Shown one piece after another: positions 8,202-19,254 of a DNA stretch of 64,000 nt (its first letter is position 1; every line of letters starts with the position of its first letter). The position numbers and the translations under genes were made by a program. The DNA is from Brevundimonas sp. MYb52 (GTDB lineage: Bacteria > Pseudomonadota > Alphaproteobacteria > Caulobacterales > Caulobacteraceae): assembly GCF_002979535.1 (NCBI RefSeq), contig NZ_PCPB01000012.1:1-64000 (forward strand), given 5' to 3'. The notes beneath the pieces are model-generated. The model saw only the letters and a list, made by a program, of their open reading frames with translations, was not told the origin of the DNA and made no database searches.

Positions 8202-9287
8202 TCAGATTGATGCTAGCCCGCCGGGCAACAGCGTCGCGCGACCGGCTAGGTTGAGTTCAAGCAGGGCGGCGGCCACCACGCCGATCGGCAGATCGAGCGC
8301 TCGGGCCAATTCGTCGCGCGGTATCGGCGTAGGAGACAATAGGGCGACGATTTGTTCGATCAGAGCCTGGTCTAGATCGTCCGGCGCCCCTTGGAAGGGC
8401 GAATCGCTAGGCGGTTCGCGCAGGGTCCGTAGGGTGGTAAAAGCGCGCTCGACGTCCTCCAGCCCCTCGCACAGGATGGCGCCCTGACGCAGCAGTTCGT
8501 TGGGGCCTTTGGAACGCGGGTCAAGCGGCGAGCCGGGCACCGCGAAGACGTCGCGGCCCTGTTCATTGGCCAGGCGGGCGGTGATGAGCGAGCCTGACCG
8601 GATTTCGGCCTCAACCACGATGACGCCGCGCGAAAGGCCGGAGATGATGCGGTTGCGGCGGGGGAAGTCGCGGGCCTGGGCGCGGGCGCCTACGGGGCTT
8701 TCCGAGACGATGCAGCCCTGCTCGACGATCTGGCGATAGAGCTCAGCGTTCTCAGTGGGATAGATGTCGTCCACGCCGCCGCCGAGCACCGCAATCGTGC
8801 CGGTCGGCAGGGCGCCCAGGTGCGCCGCCGCGTCGATGCCGCGCGCCAGACCCGAGACGACGACATGGCCAGCCTCGCCCAGTTGCTGTGACAGGCCGCG
8901 CGCGATGCGCTGGCCGCCCGCCGAGGCGATGCGGGCGCCGACGACACCGATGCAGGGGCGCGACAGCAGGGCCGGGTCGCCACGCGTCCACAGCAGGGGC
9001 GGGGGCGGATCAACATTGGCCAGCAGGTCGGGATAGTCGGCGTCGCCGAGCAGGATCAGTCGTGCGCCGACGCGCTCGCCCGCCGCCAGTTCGGCCTCTA
9101 CGCGCTCGATGGGGGGCAGGGCGTAACCGTCGCGGCCGCTGCGGCGGACCAGATCAGGCAGGGCATCGACCGCGCGGATGGCCGAGCCGAAACGCTGCAA
9201 CAGTTGAGAAAAGGCCACGGGACCGACGCGGTCGGTGCGGGCCAGCCGAAGCCGGGCGAAACGCTCGGCGTCGGACAGCGGGGTCAA
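8202..9287 (-). CDS. dprA: DprA, DNA-processing protein (RecA loader)
   Basis: This 361-residue protein matches DprA/Smf, which binds incoming single-stranded DNA and loads RecA during transformation. Order: N-terminal helix-hairpin or SAM-like region (1-70), a Rossmann-like core with GVVGARIAS (about 112-120) and [16 protein letters not shown] (about 144-160), and a C-terminal winged-helix domain (about 300-361). The start is TTG at 9287-9285, overlapping the plsY stop by 4 bp (TTGA), so translation is likely coupled. Its presence does not by itself prove competence, because DprA is widespread in non-competent bacteria. Confidence 0.93.
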   Translation of the reverse strand: MTPLSDAERFARLRLARTDRVGPVAFSQLLQRFGSAIRAVDALPDLVRRSGRDGYALPPIERVEAELAAGERVGARLILLGDADYPDLLANVDPPPPLLWTRGDPALLSRPCIGVVGARIASAGGQRIARGLSQQLGEAGHVVVSGLARGIDAAAHLGALPTGTIAVLGGGVDDIYPTENAELYRQIVEQGCIVSESPVGARAQARDFPRRNRIISGLSRGVIVVEAEIRSGSLITARLANEQGRDVFAVPGSPLDPRSKGPNELLRQGAILCEGLEDVERAFTTLRTLREPPSDSPFQGAPDDLDQALIEQIVALLSPTPIPRDELARALDLPIGVVAAALLELNLAGRATLLPGGLASI

Positions 9288-9919
9288 GCCTTCTTGGCCC
9301 CGATCTTGGGCTCGGCGCCCTTCAGCAGCCGGGCGATGTTCTCATGGTGGCGGATATAGATCAGCACGGCGGTGAAGATCGCCAGGATCAGGATGGGCGC
9401 AGGGGCGGGAAGGCCCAGCATCGACAGGGGCAGCAGGGCGTAAAACGGCGTCGCCGCCGCCGCGACCAGAGCCGCCAGCGAGGAATAGCGCAGGGCGAAG
9501 GCCACGATCAGCCAGGTCGCCGCCGCCAGCAGGCCCAGAGGCCAGCAAGCCGCCAGGATCAGGCCGAAGAAGGTGGCGACTCCCTTGCCGCCCTTGAAGC
9601 CCAGCCAGACGGGGAAGAGGTGGCCCATGAAGGCCGCGCCGCCGGCGATGGCGCCAGCGACTTCGCCGAACATATAGCGGGCGATCAGCAGGGCGACCGC
9701 GCCCTTGCCGGCGTCGAGGATCAGGGTGGCGATGGCCAGGTCCTTGCGCCCGGTGCGCAGGACATTGGTCGCGCCGATATTGCCCGAGCCGATGTTGCGC
9801 ACGTCGCCGGCGCCCGCGGCGCGGGTCAGGATGACCCCGAACGGAATTGAACCGAGCAGGTATCCGCCAATCGCTACAAGCCCGAGCGTCAGAAGCGCCG
9901 GTCCGGCCAGATCCTGCAA
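9284..9919 (-). CDS. plsY: PlsY, acyl-phosphate:glycerol-3-phosphate acyltransferase
   Basis: This integral membrane protein transfers an acyl group from acyl-phosphate to glycerol-3-phosphate, the first step of phospholipid synthesis. It has the family motifs [18 protein letters not shown] and [18 protein letters not shown], and five to seven hydrophobic segments. I choose TTG at 9919, preceded by GGGAG with 9-bp spacing. This gives 211 residues, the usual PlsY length. A longer frame from 10084 would overlap the upstream gene by about 150 bp and adds a non-homologous tail. It lies 16 bp after the pseudo-dihydroorotase gene and overlaps dprA. Confidence 0.93.
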   Translation of the reverse strand: MQDLAGPALLTLGLVAIGGYLLGSIPFGVILTRAAGAGDVRNIGSGNIGATNVLRTGRKDLAIATLILDAGKGAVALLIARYMFGEVAGAIAGGAAFMGHLFPVWLGFKGGKGVATFFGLILAACWPLGLLAAATWLIVAFALRYSSLAALVAAAATPFYALLPLSMLGLPAPAPILILAIFTAVLIYIRHHENIARLLKGAEPKIGAKKA

Positions 9920-9935
9920 AGTGATTCGCTCCCGT

Positions 9936-11234
9936 TTAGCGTGCGTCGTGGACGATGCGTCCACCGACAACCGTGAGCAAGACCTTCCCTTGCAGGCGAC
10001 GCCCGTCGAAGGGCGAATTCTTCGATTTGGAACGCAGTGTGGCCGCATCGACCACAACCGGAGCGCCTGCGTCGAACAGGACAAGGTCGGCCGGCGCGCC
10101 CTGGGCCAGCACCCCCGAGTCCAGACCCAGCAGACCGGCAGGGCCCTGCGTCAGCGGGCGCAGCACGTCCAGCAGATCCAGGCCGTGTTCGTGGTGCAGC
10201 ATCAGGGCGGCGGGCAGCAAGGTTTCCAGACCGACAGCGCCGGGCGCGGCCTCGGCGAAGGGGCGGCGCTTGTTTTCGGCGGGCTCAGGCGCATGAGCCG
10301 AGGTGATGGCGTCGATCAGGCCGTCGCGGACGGCCTCGACCAGGGCCTGACGGTCGCTTTCGGCGCGCAGCGGCGGGTCCAGCCGGTAGAAGGTCCGGTA
10401 GTCGCCGATGTCGATCTCGTTGAAGCAGAGATGGTTGATCGACACCGAGGCCGAGACCTCCAGCCCGCGAGCACGGGCGCGGGCCAGGGTTTCCAGCGCG
10501 CCCTCGGTTGAGATCTGATCGACCAGGAAACGTGCGCCGGTCTGTTCGACCAGGGCCAGGTCGCGTTCAAGCTGGATGCGCTCGGCGATGGCGGGAGCGC
10601 CCGACAGGCCGAGACGCGTCGCCAGTTCGCCTGAAGTCGCGACCGCGCCTTCCGACAGCCAGGGCTCGGCCGGGCGGCAGGCGATCAGGGCGTTGAAGGC
10701 GGCGGCGTAGCTCATCACCCGTTGCAGGGTGCGGGTGTTGACGATGACCCGGTCGCCGTCAGTGAAATAAAGGGCGCCCGCTTCGTGCATCAGGCCGATC
10801 TCGGCCATGCGCTGACCGTCGCGGCCCTGGGTGGCGGCGCCCGCCGCTCGGACGTTGACCAGATCGAGGGCCGCGCCGCGCCGTTGGATGTGGTCGATCA
10901 GGGCCGGGTCGTCGATGGCCGGGTCGGTGTCGGGCTGAACCACGATGGTGGTGACGCCGCCCGTAGCCGCCGACAGGCTGGCCGACTTCAGCGTCTCCTT
11001 GGGCTCATTGCCCGGCTCGCCGGTCTTGACCCGGATGTCGATCAGGCCAGGGGCGAGGCAGCGGCCTTGCGCGTCGATGACGGTGACGCCGTCGGGGCGC
11101 TGGGTCGCCTGACCGTGAACGACCTCGACGATGCGGCCGTCCTGGATCAGGACCGCGCCCGGGCCGTCGTAGTCCGTCGCCGGGTCCAGCAGGCGCGCGT
11201 TGACGATAGCGAGCGTGTTCGGAGCAGCGGTCAT
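9936..11234 (-). CDS. Dihydroorotase-like protein without catalytic residues (PyrC' / PyrX type)
   Basis: This 432-residue protein has the amidohydrolase fold of class I dihydroorotase and overlaps the pyrB stop by 4 bp (ATGA). Key metal ligands are gone. The HxH of DxHVH is R68-V-K70 ([10 protein letters not shown]). The paired His of the HH motif reads NH (267-268). The His before ST is Gln240, and the Asp of the usual ATDHAPH motif is Ala313 (TSAHAP). It is therefore very probably inactive as an enzyme. In Pseudomonas and some other bacteria a similar inactive DHOase is a structural partner of aspartate transcarbamoylase, and the gene order here fits that role. A true pyrC should exist elsewhere. 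Confidence 0.88.
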   Translation of the reverse strand: MTAAPNTLAIVNARLLDPATDYDGPGAVLIQDGRIVEVVHGQATQRPDGVTVIDAQGRCLAPGLIDIRVKTGEPGNEPKETLKSASLSAATGGVTTIVVQPDTDPAIDDPALIDHIQRRGAALDLVNVRAAGAATQGRDGQRMAEIGLMHEAGALYFTDGDRVIVNTRTLQRVMSYAAAFNALIACRPAEPWLSEGAVATSGELATRLGLSGAPAIAERIQLERDLALVEQTGARFLVDQISTEGALETLARARARGLEVSASVSINHLCFNEIDIGDYRTFYRLDPPLRAESDRQALVEAVRDGLIDAITSAHAPEPAENKRRPFAEAAPGAVGLETLLPAALMLHHEHGLDLLDVLRPLTQGPAGLLGLDSGVLAQGAPADLVLFDAGAPVVVDAATLRSKSKNSPFDGRRLQGKVLLTVVGGRIVHDAR

Positions 11235-12214
11235 GCGGCGGCTCCGGCGCGGCGGTGGGCGAGGGCGGCCAGAACGGCCATGCGGGCGGCGACGCCCATC
11301 TCGACCTGATCCTGAATCAGGGAGACGGTCAGGTCGTCGGCCACGTCTGAATCGATCTCGACACCCCGGTTCATCGGGCCGGGGTGCATGACCTTGGCGT
11401 TGGGCGCGGCCCAGGCCAGCTTCTCGCGGTCCAGACCCCAGAAGCGGAAATACTCGCGGGTCGAGGGGATCAGGGCGCCGGTCATGCGTTCCAGTTGAAG
11501 GCGCAGCATCATGACCACGTCGCAGCCGGCCAGACCTTCCTTCATGTCGTGGAAGACCTCGCAGCCCCAACGGTCGGCGTCGCCGGGCACCAGGGTTGGC
11601 GGGCCGATCAGGCGCACGCGCGCGCCCATCATCGACAGCAGGGCGACGTTGGAGCGGGCCACGCGGCTGTGAGCGATGTCGCCGCAGATGGCGATCGTCA
11701 GCCCGCCGACATCGCCAAAGGCGCGGCGCAGGCTCAGCAGGTCCAGAAGGGCTTGGGTGGGGTGTTCGTGGCGACCGTCGCCGGCGTTGACGACGGCGCA
11801 GCCGACCTTTTGCGACAGCAGGTCCACGGCGCCCGAGGACGAATGCCTGACGACCAGAATCTCGGGCTTCATGGCGTTCAGCGTCACCGCCGTGTCGATC
11901 AGGGTCTCGCCCTTGGCCACCGAGGAGGCCGAGACCGGCATGGTGACGACGTCGGCGCCCAGACGCTTGGCGGCGATCTCGAACGAGGAGCTGGTGCGGG
12001 TCGAGTTCTCGAAGAAGAGGTTCACGACTGTCTGGCCGCGCATCAGGTCGATGCCCTTGGCCGACTGTCGGTTGAAATCGACGAAGGCGTCGGCGAGATC
12101 CAGCAGCGCCAGGGCGGCGGGCGGGTTCAGATCGCCGGCGGCGAGGAAGTGATCGCGGGGGAACGGCGTCAGTCGCTCCTCGATGGTTTCGGTGACGGAA
12201 GCGGCATGGGTCAT
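11231..12214 (-). CDS. pyrB: Aspartate carbamoyltransferase catalytic subunit
   Basis: This 327-residue enzyme condenses carbamoyl phosphate with aspartate, the committed step of pyrimidine synthesis. The carbamoyl-phosphate loop is [13 protein letters not shown] (about residues 69-81). [11 protein letters not shown] (about 151-161) and the substrate loop near [10 protein letters not shown] are also present. It overlaps the downstream pseudo-dihydroorotase gene by 4 bp, which suggests a stoichiometric complex of the two products. No regulatory pyrI gene is visible nearby. Confidence 0.95.
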   Translation of the reverse strand: MTHAASVTETIEERLTPFPRDHFLAAGDLNPPAALALLDLADAFVDFNRQSAKGIDLMRGQTVVNLFFENSTRTSSSFEIAAKRLGADVVTMPVSASSVAKGETLIDTAVTLNAMKPEILVVRHSSSGAVDLLSQKVGCAVVNAGDGRHEHPTQALLDLLSLRRAFGDVGGLTIAICGDIAHSRVARSNVALLSMMGARVRLIGPPTLVPGDADRWGCEVFHDMKEGLAGCDVVMMLRLQLERMTGALIPSTREYFRFWGLDREKLAWAAPNAKVMHPGPMNRGVEIDSDVADDLTVSLIQDQVEMGVAARMAVLAALAHRRAGAAA

Positions 12215-12254
12215 CGAGACGCCGCTATAAGCCCGAGTCTGCGCGAGGGGAAGA

Positions 12255-12719
12255 TCAGGCGCGCAGTCGGTCCAGCGCGCCCTGCAAAATCCAGGCGGCG
12301 GCGGTGCGGTCCACCACGTCGGCGCGGCGTTTGCGGCTCAGGTCCAGTTCTTCGATCAGGAAACGCTCGACCGCCGTGGTCGACAGGCGCTCGTCCTGAA
12401 AGGCGACGTTGACCGGGCGCAGGCGCTCCAGATTGCGGGCGAAGGCGCGGCAGGACTGGGCGCGCGGACCCTCGGACCCGTCCATGTTCAGCGGCAGACC
12501 AATGACCAGGGCCGAGACGTTGCGAGCGGTCATCAGCTTGACCAGCTGCGCGGCGTCCTGACTGAACTTCACCTTGCGGATCAGCTGCAGCGGGCTGGCG
12601 ATCATGCGGCTAGTGTCGGACACCGCCACGCCGATGGTGTTCTCGCCCAGATCCAGCCCCATCCAGGCGGTGTCGGGCGGGCAGGCGGCGGGCAGGTCTG
12701 TCAGGTCGAATACGGGCAC
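12255..12719 (-). CDS. ruvX: RuvX/YqgF, putative Holliday-junction resolvase or rRNA-processing nuclease
   Basis: The protein has an RNase H-like fold. Landmarks are [16 protein letters not shown] at the N-terminus, [16 protein letters not shown] in the middle, [12 protein letters not shown], and the C-terminal [13 protein letters not shown] helix with the catalytic Asp. YqgF-family proteins act in 16S rRNA 5'-end maturation and perhaps recombination. The start is uncertain: GTG 12719 matches the usual family N-terminus but its GGGGAGG lies only 2 bp away, whereas TTG at 12737 has no such signal. It sits 40 bp upstream of pyrB. Confidence 0.85.
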   Translation of the reverse strand: MPVFDLTDLPAACPPDTAWMGLDLGENTIGVAVSDTSRMIASPLQLIRKVKFSQDAAQLVKLMTARNVSALVIGLPLNMDGSEGPRAQSCRAFARNLERLRPVNVAFQDERLSTTAVERFLIEELDLSRKRRADVVDRTAAAWILQGALDRLRA

Positions 12720-12838
12720 GGCCTCCCCATATTGCAATGCGGAACGCTTGTCGAAGCCGCATCGGGCGGTTAACCCACAACAGGAGTCAGTCTGGGCGAC
12801 TCCCTTGCGCCCCGACTGGATGAATTTCGGAGATTTCC

Positions 12839-13126
12839 ATGGCTATCGACGCCGCGACGGTGCGCAAGGTCGCCCACCTCGCCCGCATCAAGACACCCGA
12901 GGACCGCCTGGAGCCGCTGGCCCAGGAGCTGAACGGCATCCTGAATTGGATCGAACAGCTGAACGAGGTCGATGTGCAGGGTGTCGAGCCGATGACCTCC
13001 AACGTCGCCCAACCGCTGCGCCTGCGCGAAGACGTCGTCACCGACGGCGCCAAGGTGGACGCTGTCCTGTCGAACGCCCCGAAGTCGGCTGACGGCTTCT
13101 TCGTCGTGCCCAAGGTGGTCGATTAA
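12839..13126 (+). CDS. gatC: GatC subunit of Asp/Glu-tRNA amidotransferase
   Basis: This 95-residue protein is the small subunit that bridges GatA and GatB in the GatCAB complex. That complex amidates mischarged Glu-tRNA(Gln) or Asp-tRNA(Asn). It shows the typical start ATVRKVAHLARIK, the LNGILNWIEQLNEVDVQGVEPM core and the C-terminal FFVVPKVVD. It is the first gene of gatCAB, three bases before gatA. Upstream, divergent ruvX shares a 119-bp intergenic region. Confidence 0.97.
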   Translation: MAIDAATVRKVAHLARIKTPEDRLEPLAQELNGILNWIEQLNEVDVQGVEPMTSNVAQPLRLREDVVTDGAKVDAVLSNAPKSADGFFVVPKVVD

Positions 13127-13129
13127 GCC

Positions 13130-14608
13130 ATGACCGATCTGACCAAACTGACCCTCAAGGACGCCGTCGACGGTCTGACGGCCAAGACCTTCTCGTCCGA
13201 GGAGCTGACCCGCGCCTTCCTGACGAATATCGAGGCCTCGAACCCGACGCTGAACGCCTATGTCGAAGTGACGGCGGACAAGGCGCTGGAACAGGCCCGC
13301 GCTTCCGACGCCAAACTGGCCAAGGGCGAGGGCGGCGACCTGGAAGGCGCGCCGCTGGGCATCAAGGACCTGTTCTGCACCGAGGGCGTGCAGACGACCG
13401 CCGGCTCTAACATGCTGCGCGGCTTCGTGCCGCCCTATGAATCCACAGTCACCGCCAATCTGTGGCGCGAGGGTGCGGTCATGCTGGGCAAGCTCAACAT
13501 GGACGAGTTCGCCATGGGCTCGGCCAACGAGACCTCGGCCTTTGGTCCGGTGAAGAACCCGTGGAAGGCCAAGGGTTCGGACGCCGAGCTGACGCCGGGC
13601 GGTTCGTCGGGCGGTTCGGCCTCGGCTGTGGCCTCTGACCTGTGCCTGGCCGCGACGGCCTCGGACACCGGCGGCTCGATCCGCCAGCCCGCCGCCTTCA
13701 CCGGCACGGTCGGCATCAAGCCCACCTATGGCCGCGCCAGCCGCTTCGGCATGGTCGCCTTTGCCAGCTCGCTGGATCAGGCCGGCCCGATCACCAAGAC
13801 GGTGACCGACGCCGCCATCCTGCTGAAGTCCATGTGCTCGTTCGACGCCAAGGACTCGACCAGCCTCGACATCCCGACCCCCGACTGGACCCAGTCGGTC
13901 GGCCAGTCGGTCAAGGGCCTGCGCATCGGCGTTCCGGCGGAATACCTGATCGATGGCATGTCCGAAGAGATCAAGGCGCTGTGGCAACAGGGCGTGGCTT
14001 GGCTGAAGGCCGCCGGTTGCGAGATCGTCGAGATCAGCCTGCCGCACACCAAATACGCCCTGCCGGCCTACTACATCGTGGCCCCGGCCGAGGCCTCGTC
14101 GAACCTGGCCCGCTATGACGGGATGCGTTTCGGCCACCGCGCCGAGGACTTCTCGTCGCTGGATGACCTCTATGCCGCCTCGCGCGCTGAGGGCTTCGGC
14201 AAGGAGGTTCAGCGCCGCCTGACCATCGGCACCTATGTGCTGTCGGCCGGTTTCTATGACGCCTACTACGTCAAGGCTCTGAAGGTGCGTCGTCGCATCG
14301 CCGAGGACTTCGACAACGTCTGGGGGCAGGTGGACGCCATCCTGACCCCGTCGACCCCGACGGCGGCGTTCAAGCTGGGCGACAAGCAGATCGACCCGCT
14401 GACCATGTATCTGAACGACGTCTTCACGGTGACGACCAACCTGGCCGGTCTGCCGGGCATTTCGGTGCCCGCGGGTCTGAGCAGCGACGGTCTGCCGCTG
14501 GGCCTTCAGGTCATCGGCAAGGCCCTTGATGAGGCGACTGTCTTCCAGGTCGCGTCTGCACTGGAAGACTCCGCCGGTTTCGTCGCCAAACCGGCCAAGT
14601 GGTGGTGA
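13130..14608 (+). CDS. gatA: GatA, amidase subunit of Asp/Glu-tRNA amidotransferase
   Basis: This 492-residue amidase-signature enzyme hydrolyses glutamine and channels ammonia to GatB. The Ser-cisSer-Lys triad is visible: Lys in [11 protein letters not shown] (about 80), and two serines in [13 protein letters not shown] and [12 protein letters not shown] (about 155-185). The reading frame is full length and the stop lies 2 bp before the gatB ATG. Its product works with GatB and GatC in the cytoplasm. Confidence 0.97.
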   Translation: MTDLTKLTLKDAVDGLTAKTFSSEELTRAFLTNIEASNPTLNAYVEVTADKALEQARASDAKLAKGEGGDLEGAPLGIKDLFCTEGVQTTAGSNMLRGFVPPYESTVTANLWREGAVMLGKLNMDEFAMGSANETSAFGPVKNPWKAKGSDAELTPGGSSGGSASAVASDLCLAATASDTGGSIRQPAAFTGTVGIKPTYGRASRFGMVAFASSLDQAGPITKTVTDAAILLKSMCSFDAKDSTSLDIPTPDWTQSVGQSVKGLRIGVPAEYLIDGMSEEIKALWQQGVAWLKAAGCEIVEISLPHTKYALPAYYIVAPAEASSNLARYDGMRFGHRAEDFSSLDDLYAASRAEGFGKEVQRRLTIGTYVLSAGFYDAYYVKALKVRRRIAEDFDNVWGQVDAILTPSTPTAAFKLGDKQIDPLTMYLNDVFTVTTNLAGLPGISVPAGLSSDGLPLGLQVIGKALDEATVFQVASALEDSAGFVAKPAKWW

Positions 14609-14610
14609 GC

Positions 14611-16104
<1,494 letters not shown>

Positions 16105-16132
16105 GGCCCTCTGATTAAAAGTCAGATGTTCT

Positions 16133-16173
16133 AAAAAAGGGCCCCGGAGATTGCTCTCCGGGGCCTTTCTGTT
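16133..16173. terminator. Bidirectional intrinsic terminator
   Basis: A perfect 11-bp GC-rich stem (GGCCCCGGAGA at 16140-16150, loop TTGC, TCTCCGGGGCC at 16155-16165) is followed by TTTCTGTTT on the + strand. It is preceded by AAAAAA at 16133-16138, which gives a U-run on the - strand. It can terminate both gatCAB and the convergent RcnB-like gene. Confidence 0.9.
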
Positions 16174-16182
16174 TGCTGCCGA

Positions 16183-17181
16183 CTACCAGTTCCAAGCGTG
16201 GCGGACGACTTCGATGATGTAGCCGTCGTAGTCGTCGATCAGGTAGATGGTGTTGTCGACATAGACCCAGCGGGTCCCCGGAGGCGGGTAGCCGAGGCCA
16301 TAGGTCCGCCAGTCGTTGACCTGATAACGCCAGAAGACCTCGGGCAGATACTGGCCAACGTAGTACTGGCGGTTCCAGTAGGTCCGCGGCACGCTGTAGT
16401 AGCCGTAGCCCGGCGCGAAATAGAAGCCGAGCCGCACGCCGTTCCAGCCCCGGAAGCGGCTGTCGTTGCGCCACCAGTCGCTGCGGTGACGACGATCCCA
16501 GTCGCGCCGCCACTGGTCGCGGTTCCAACGATTGTGGAAGTCACGATAGTCGCGGTCGTTGTTCCAGTTCGGCCGGTCGGGACGATTGGGGCGATCAGGC
16601 CGATCCGGTCGGTTGGGTCGATCCGGCCGGTTCCAGTCGGGGCGATCGGGCCTGTTCGGACGATTGGGCTGGTGGTTTCCCGGTCGGTCGGGGCGATTCC
16701 AGTCAGGCCGGTCGGGTCTGTTCGGTTGATCCGGGCGATTGGGTCGGTCGGGGCGATTTCCATCCGGGCGGTTCGGTCGGTTGGGCTGCTGCGAACCGGG
16801 ACGGTCCGGCCGCACATCGGGCCGGCCTGGGCGATCCGGACGGTCAGGGCGGCTGGGCCGGTTCGGCTGATCGGGACGCGGCATCTGCGGACGGCCCTGG
16901 TCGGTGGGGCGCGTCGGCCGGTCCGGGCGCTCGCCGTCGGGACGTGCAGGGCGCGACGGACGCGGCGTGTCGGGGCGCTCAGGACGCCCTTCGGAGCGAG
17001 GACTGTCGCGCCGTTGCTGGGGCGAAACAGACTGCTCGCTGCGTTCTGCGCGATGTTGAGGGCGTTGGCGCGGTCCATCGTCGGACTGAACCTGTCGCGA
17101 CTGCGCCAGGGTCGCCACCGGCGCGAGGGCCGGCAGGGCGAAGCTGGCGATGGCCGTGAACACCATCAGGGAACGTTTCAT
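16183..17181 (-). CDS. RcnB-like secreted protein with long Arg-Pro-Asp-Asn repeat region
   Basis: This protein of 332 residues starts at ATG 17181, chosen for the signal peptide (MKRSLMVFTAIASFALPALA, cleavage near AQS) and the GAGGAAG upstream. Residues about 65-205 are low-complexity repeats of RPDRPNRPDRP type. An Arg/Trp/Asp-rich stretch follows. The C-terminal ~80 residues resemble the RcnB domain (YYVGQYLPEVFWRYQ, then PPPGTRWVYVDNTIYLID). E. coli RcnB is a periplasmic protein affecting nickel/cobalt homeostasis, but most alphaproteobacterial members have no tested role. It is the second of two such genes on this strand, after the gene at 17346. Confidence 0.75.
   Translation of the reverse strand: MKRSLMVFTAIASFALPALAPVATLAQSRQVQSDDGPRQRPQHRAERSEQSVSPQQRRDSPRSEGRPERPDTPRPSRPARPDGERPDRPTRPTDQGRPQMPRPDQPNRPSRPDRPDRPGRPDVRPDRPGSQQPNRPNRPDGNRPDRPNRPDQPNRPDRPDWNRPDRPGNHQPNRPNRPDRPDWNRPDRPNRPDRPDRPNRPDRPNWNNDRDYRDFHNRWNRDQWRRDWDRRHRSDWWRNDSRFRGWNGVRLGFYFAPGYGYYSVPRTYWNRQYYVGQYLPEVFWRYQVNDWRTYGLGYPPPGTRWVYVDNTIYLIDDYDGYIIEVVRHAWNW
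16565..16985 (-). repeat. Degenerate tandem repeat coding for Arg-Pro-Asp/Asn motifs
   Basis: This roughly 420-bp in-gene repeat is built from short units (multiples of 6 and 9 bp, such as variants of CGGTCGGGGCGATT) encoding RPDRPN-type peptides. Units are similar but not identical, consistent with slippage and drift. It is likely to vary in length between strains. Confidence 0.8.
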
Positions 17182-17290
17182 GGTCTTCTTCCTCGCACGC
17201 CGAGAGGGCGGCTTGAGCATCAATCTGGCGCCGACGCCATGAACCACGGCTGAACGTCGGTCGATGGAAACCTGCAGGATTGCGGGCATC

Positions 17291-17322
17291 AAAAAGCCCC
17301 GCAAAGCCTGGCTCTGCGGGGC
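17291..17322 (-). terminator. Intrinsic terminator of the upstream RcnB-like gene
   Basis: On the - strand a 13-bp near-perfect stem (arms 17310-17322 and 17296-17308, one mismatch) is followed by TTTTT (complement of 17291-17295). It lies 24 bp after the stop of the gene at 17346-17897. It separates the two RcnB-like genes into different transcripts, at least in part. Confidence 0.75.
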
Positions 17323-17345
17323 AATCTGAAGGCTATGCGCGAGGC

Positions 17346-17897
17346 CTAGTAGACGTCGTGAAGGACGCTTGCGATCAGGCCGGTGGCGACTGCGATCAGC
17401 AAGATGTCGTTGTTGGCGTGGACATAGCGGTAGCCACGCGGAGCAGGGCGCAGGTTGTAGTAGTAGGGGTCGTCCACATAGTAGCCGCGATAGGCCGAGG
17501 GCAGGTAGGCGCCCTGACGCCAGCGGTAGCTCTGATAGCGCGGATCAACGCGGTAGTAGCCGCGACCCGGTGCGTACCAGTAGCCGTTGCGGGCGCCGCG
17601 ATAGTCACGGAACTCGGGCCGGCCGCGCCACCAGTCACGATTGTTGCGGTCCCAGCGATCAGCGCGGCGATCATGGCGATAGTCGCGTCGATCATCCCGG
17701 CGGTCCTGACGCCAGTCACGACGATCCTCGCGTCGGTCCTGACGCCATTCACGACGGTCGTGACGATCATCGCGACGGTCTTCACGGCGGTCCTGGCGAT
17801 ACTCGCGGTGATCGCGATTTTGGGCCTGGGCCGCCAACGGCGCGGCCGTGGTGGTCAGCGCCAGGGCGACGATGGCGGCCTTGGTGAGGCGGTTCAT
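17346..17897 (-). CDS. RcnB-like secreted protein with Asp-Arg repeats
   Basis: This protein of 183 residues starts at ATG 17897 (GGAG upstream) with a signal peptide (MNRLTKAAIVALALTTTAAP, cleavage near AQA-Q). Residues about 29-92 are highly charged DRRDDR/QDRREDRR repeats. The C-terminal part has the RcnB pattern: ARNGYWYAPGRGYYRVD, RWRQGAYLPSAYRG, LRPAPRGYRYVHANNDILL, and a final hydrophobic AVATGLIASVL. A surface or periplasmic location is likely. Function is unknown; metal or envelope stress is a family-based guess. Confidence 0.75.
   Translation of the reverse strand: MNRLTKAAIVALALTTTAAPLAAQAQNRDHREYRQDRREDRRDDRHDRREWRQDRREDRRDWRQDRRDDRRDYRHDRRADRWDRNNRDWWRGRPEFRDYRGARNGYWYAPGRGYYRVDPRYQSYRWRQGAYLPSAYRGYYVDDPYYYNLRPAPRGYRYVHANNDILLIAVATGLIASVLHDVY
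17624..17812 (-). repeat. In-gene repeat coding for DRRDDR-type motifs
   Basis: Short imperfect units (18-24 bp, like GGCGGTCCTGACGCCA and CGACGGTCGTGACGAT on the + strand) encode alternating Asp and Arg residues. They form a charged linker of about 63 residues. Confidence 0.7.
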
Positions 17898-18075
17898 CTG
17901 CGTGTCTCCGTGGTCTGGGCGCCGAAGGAAAGCTGCGGACGGCCCGTTGAACAGGAGGCCAAGGTCAGTCCCGGCGCATGAACTCGTCCTGAACGGCGCC
18001 GTCAGGTTACAGCCTTGTCTGTTTATCCGGGGCGCGCCATGTCTGGCTGCCCCGACGCGAGCGGAGACGACAGTG

Positions 18076-18795
18076 ATGACCCAGCCGATAGAGCTCTGGT
18101 ACTGGCCCACGCCGAACGGCTGGAAAATCTCCATCGCTCTGGAGGAGATGGGCCTGCCCTATGTGGTCAAGTCGGTGAACATTGGCGCGGGGGAGCAGTT
18201 CGCGGCGGCGTTTCAGGCGATCAGTCCCAATGGCCGGATGCCCGCCATTGTGGATCCCGATGGACCCGACGGGCGACCTCTGTCGATCTTTGAGTCCGGC
18301 GCCATCCTGCAATATCTGGGCGAGAAATCGGGGCGCTTCTATCCGTCCGACGTGCGGGCGCGGGTCGAGGTCGATCAGTGGCTGTTCTGGCAGGTAGGCG
18401 GTCTGGGTCCGATGGCGGGCCAGACGCACCACTTCCGTCAGTACGCCCCGGCCATGATCAGGGATCAGCGTCAGATCGCATATGGCGTCCAGCGCTACAC
18501 CAACGAAACCCACCGCCTGTATGGCGTGCTGAACCGACGGCTGGCGGACCGGGACTATGTCGCGGGTAAATACTCCATCGCCGACATGGCGATCTGGCCG
18601 TGGATTCTGCCGACGCATCAGGGGCAGGATCTGAGCGAGTTTCCACATCTGGCGGCTTGGATGGAACGGGTAGGGGCGCGACCGGCGGTCAAGGCGGGCA
18701 GGGCGGTTGGCGAGGAATGGCGAGCCAATCTGGCGGCGTCAGGGAAGGCGGCCGAGGCCGCGCGCGGCGTTCTGTTCGGCCAGCGAGCGCGTTAA
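18076..18795 (+). CDS. Glutathione S-transferase, Nu/YfcG-like
   Basis: This 239-residue protein has an N-terminal thioredoxin-fold domain (WYWPTPNGWKISIALEEMG, then the cis-Pro motif GRMPAIVD and ESGAILQYLGEK) and an all-helical C-terminal domain (about 90-220). The TPNGWK segment and length fit the Nu-class/YfcG group, which often has disulfide reductase activity with glutathione. ATG 18076 is preceded by GGAG. It is a single gene; the physiological substrate is unknown. Confidence 0.88.
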   Translation: MTQPIELWYWPTPNGWKISIALEEMGLPYVVKSVNIGAGEQFAAAFQAISPNGRMPAIVDPDGPDGRPLSIFESGAILQYLGEKSGRFYPSDVRARVEVDQWLFWQVGGLGPMAGQTHHFRQYAPAMIRDQRQIAYGVQRYTNETHRLYGVLNRRLADRDYVAGKYSIADMAIWPWILPTHQGQDLSEFPHLAAWMERVGARPAVKAGRAVGEEWRANLAASGKAAEAARGVLFGQRAR

Positions 18796-18872
18796 CTCTA
18801 ATTTCAAACCGTCGGTATTTGAATGCAGTTCGAAAGGCAGGGTCAGAATGACCGACGCCTGGAGGACTGGCT

Positions 18873-19175
18873 ATGACCGCGCACGAAACCGCGCCTGAGG
18901 CTATCGAAACCGCGGCCCTGCCGCTGCCGACCGTTGATATGGACGGCGACGCCCTGTTCAAGTTGGGGCTGGCCTATTCATCGGGGCTGGATGGATGTCC
19001 GATCGACCGGGTCTCGGCCCACATGATCTTCAATCTGGCGTCCATGAAAGGCTCAGTTGAGGCGCGTGAGTATCGTCGCGACCTGAGCCAGGAGATGGAA
19101 CACGACGAGATCGCCGAGGCTCAACGCGCCGCGCGTCGCTGGATCGACGCCGGTTCGACCACCCTGGCCGCCTGA
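18873..19175 (+). CDS. Small Sel1-repeat-like protein
   Basis: This 100-residue cytoplasmic protein has a single Sel1/TPR-like helical hairpin (ALFKLGLAYSSG, then DRVSAHMIFNLASMKGSVEA) and a C-terminal helix IAEAQRAARRW. The start at ATG 18873 is supported by GGAGG at 18861-18865. Such short proteins are common and conserved in alphaproteobacteria; no function is known to me. It lies 79 bp before the complex I gene, so the two may be cotranscribed. Confidence 0.72.
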   Translation: MTAHETAPEAIETAALPLPTVDMDGDALFKLGLAYSSGLDGCPIDRVSAHMIFNLASMKGSVEAREYRRDLSQEMEHDEIAEAQRAARRWIDAGSTTLAA

Positions 19176-19254
19176 AGTCTCAGGCGACGGCTGGACCGGG
19201 CGGCTACGGCGGGTTATGGACCCCGCCAAGACACGTCGCCGAAGGATTCCGCTC

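Noticed and set aside
16565..16985. Regular repeats that might suggest a CRISPR array
   Set aside because: Units are short, drift in sequence, lack spacers, and encode an in-frame peptide repeat.
18783..18872. Possible promoter motif TTAACTCTAATTTCA after the GST gene
   Set aside because: It matches a CtrA-type box in only one half; the second half has a mismatch and there is no cell-cycle gene next to it.
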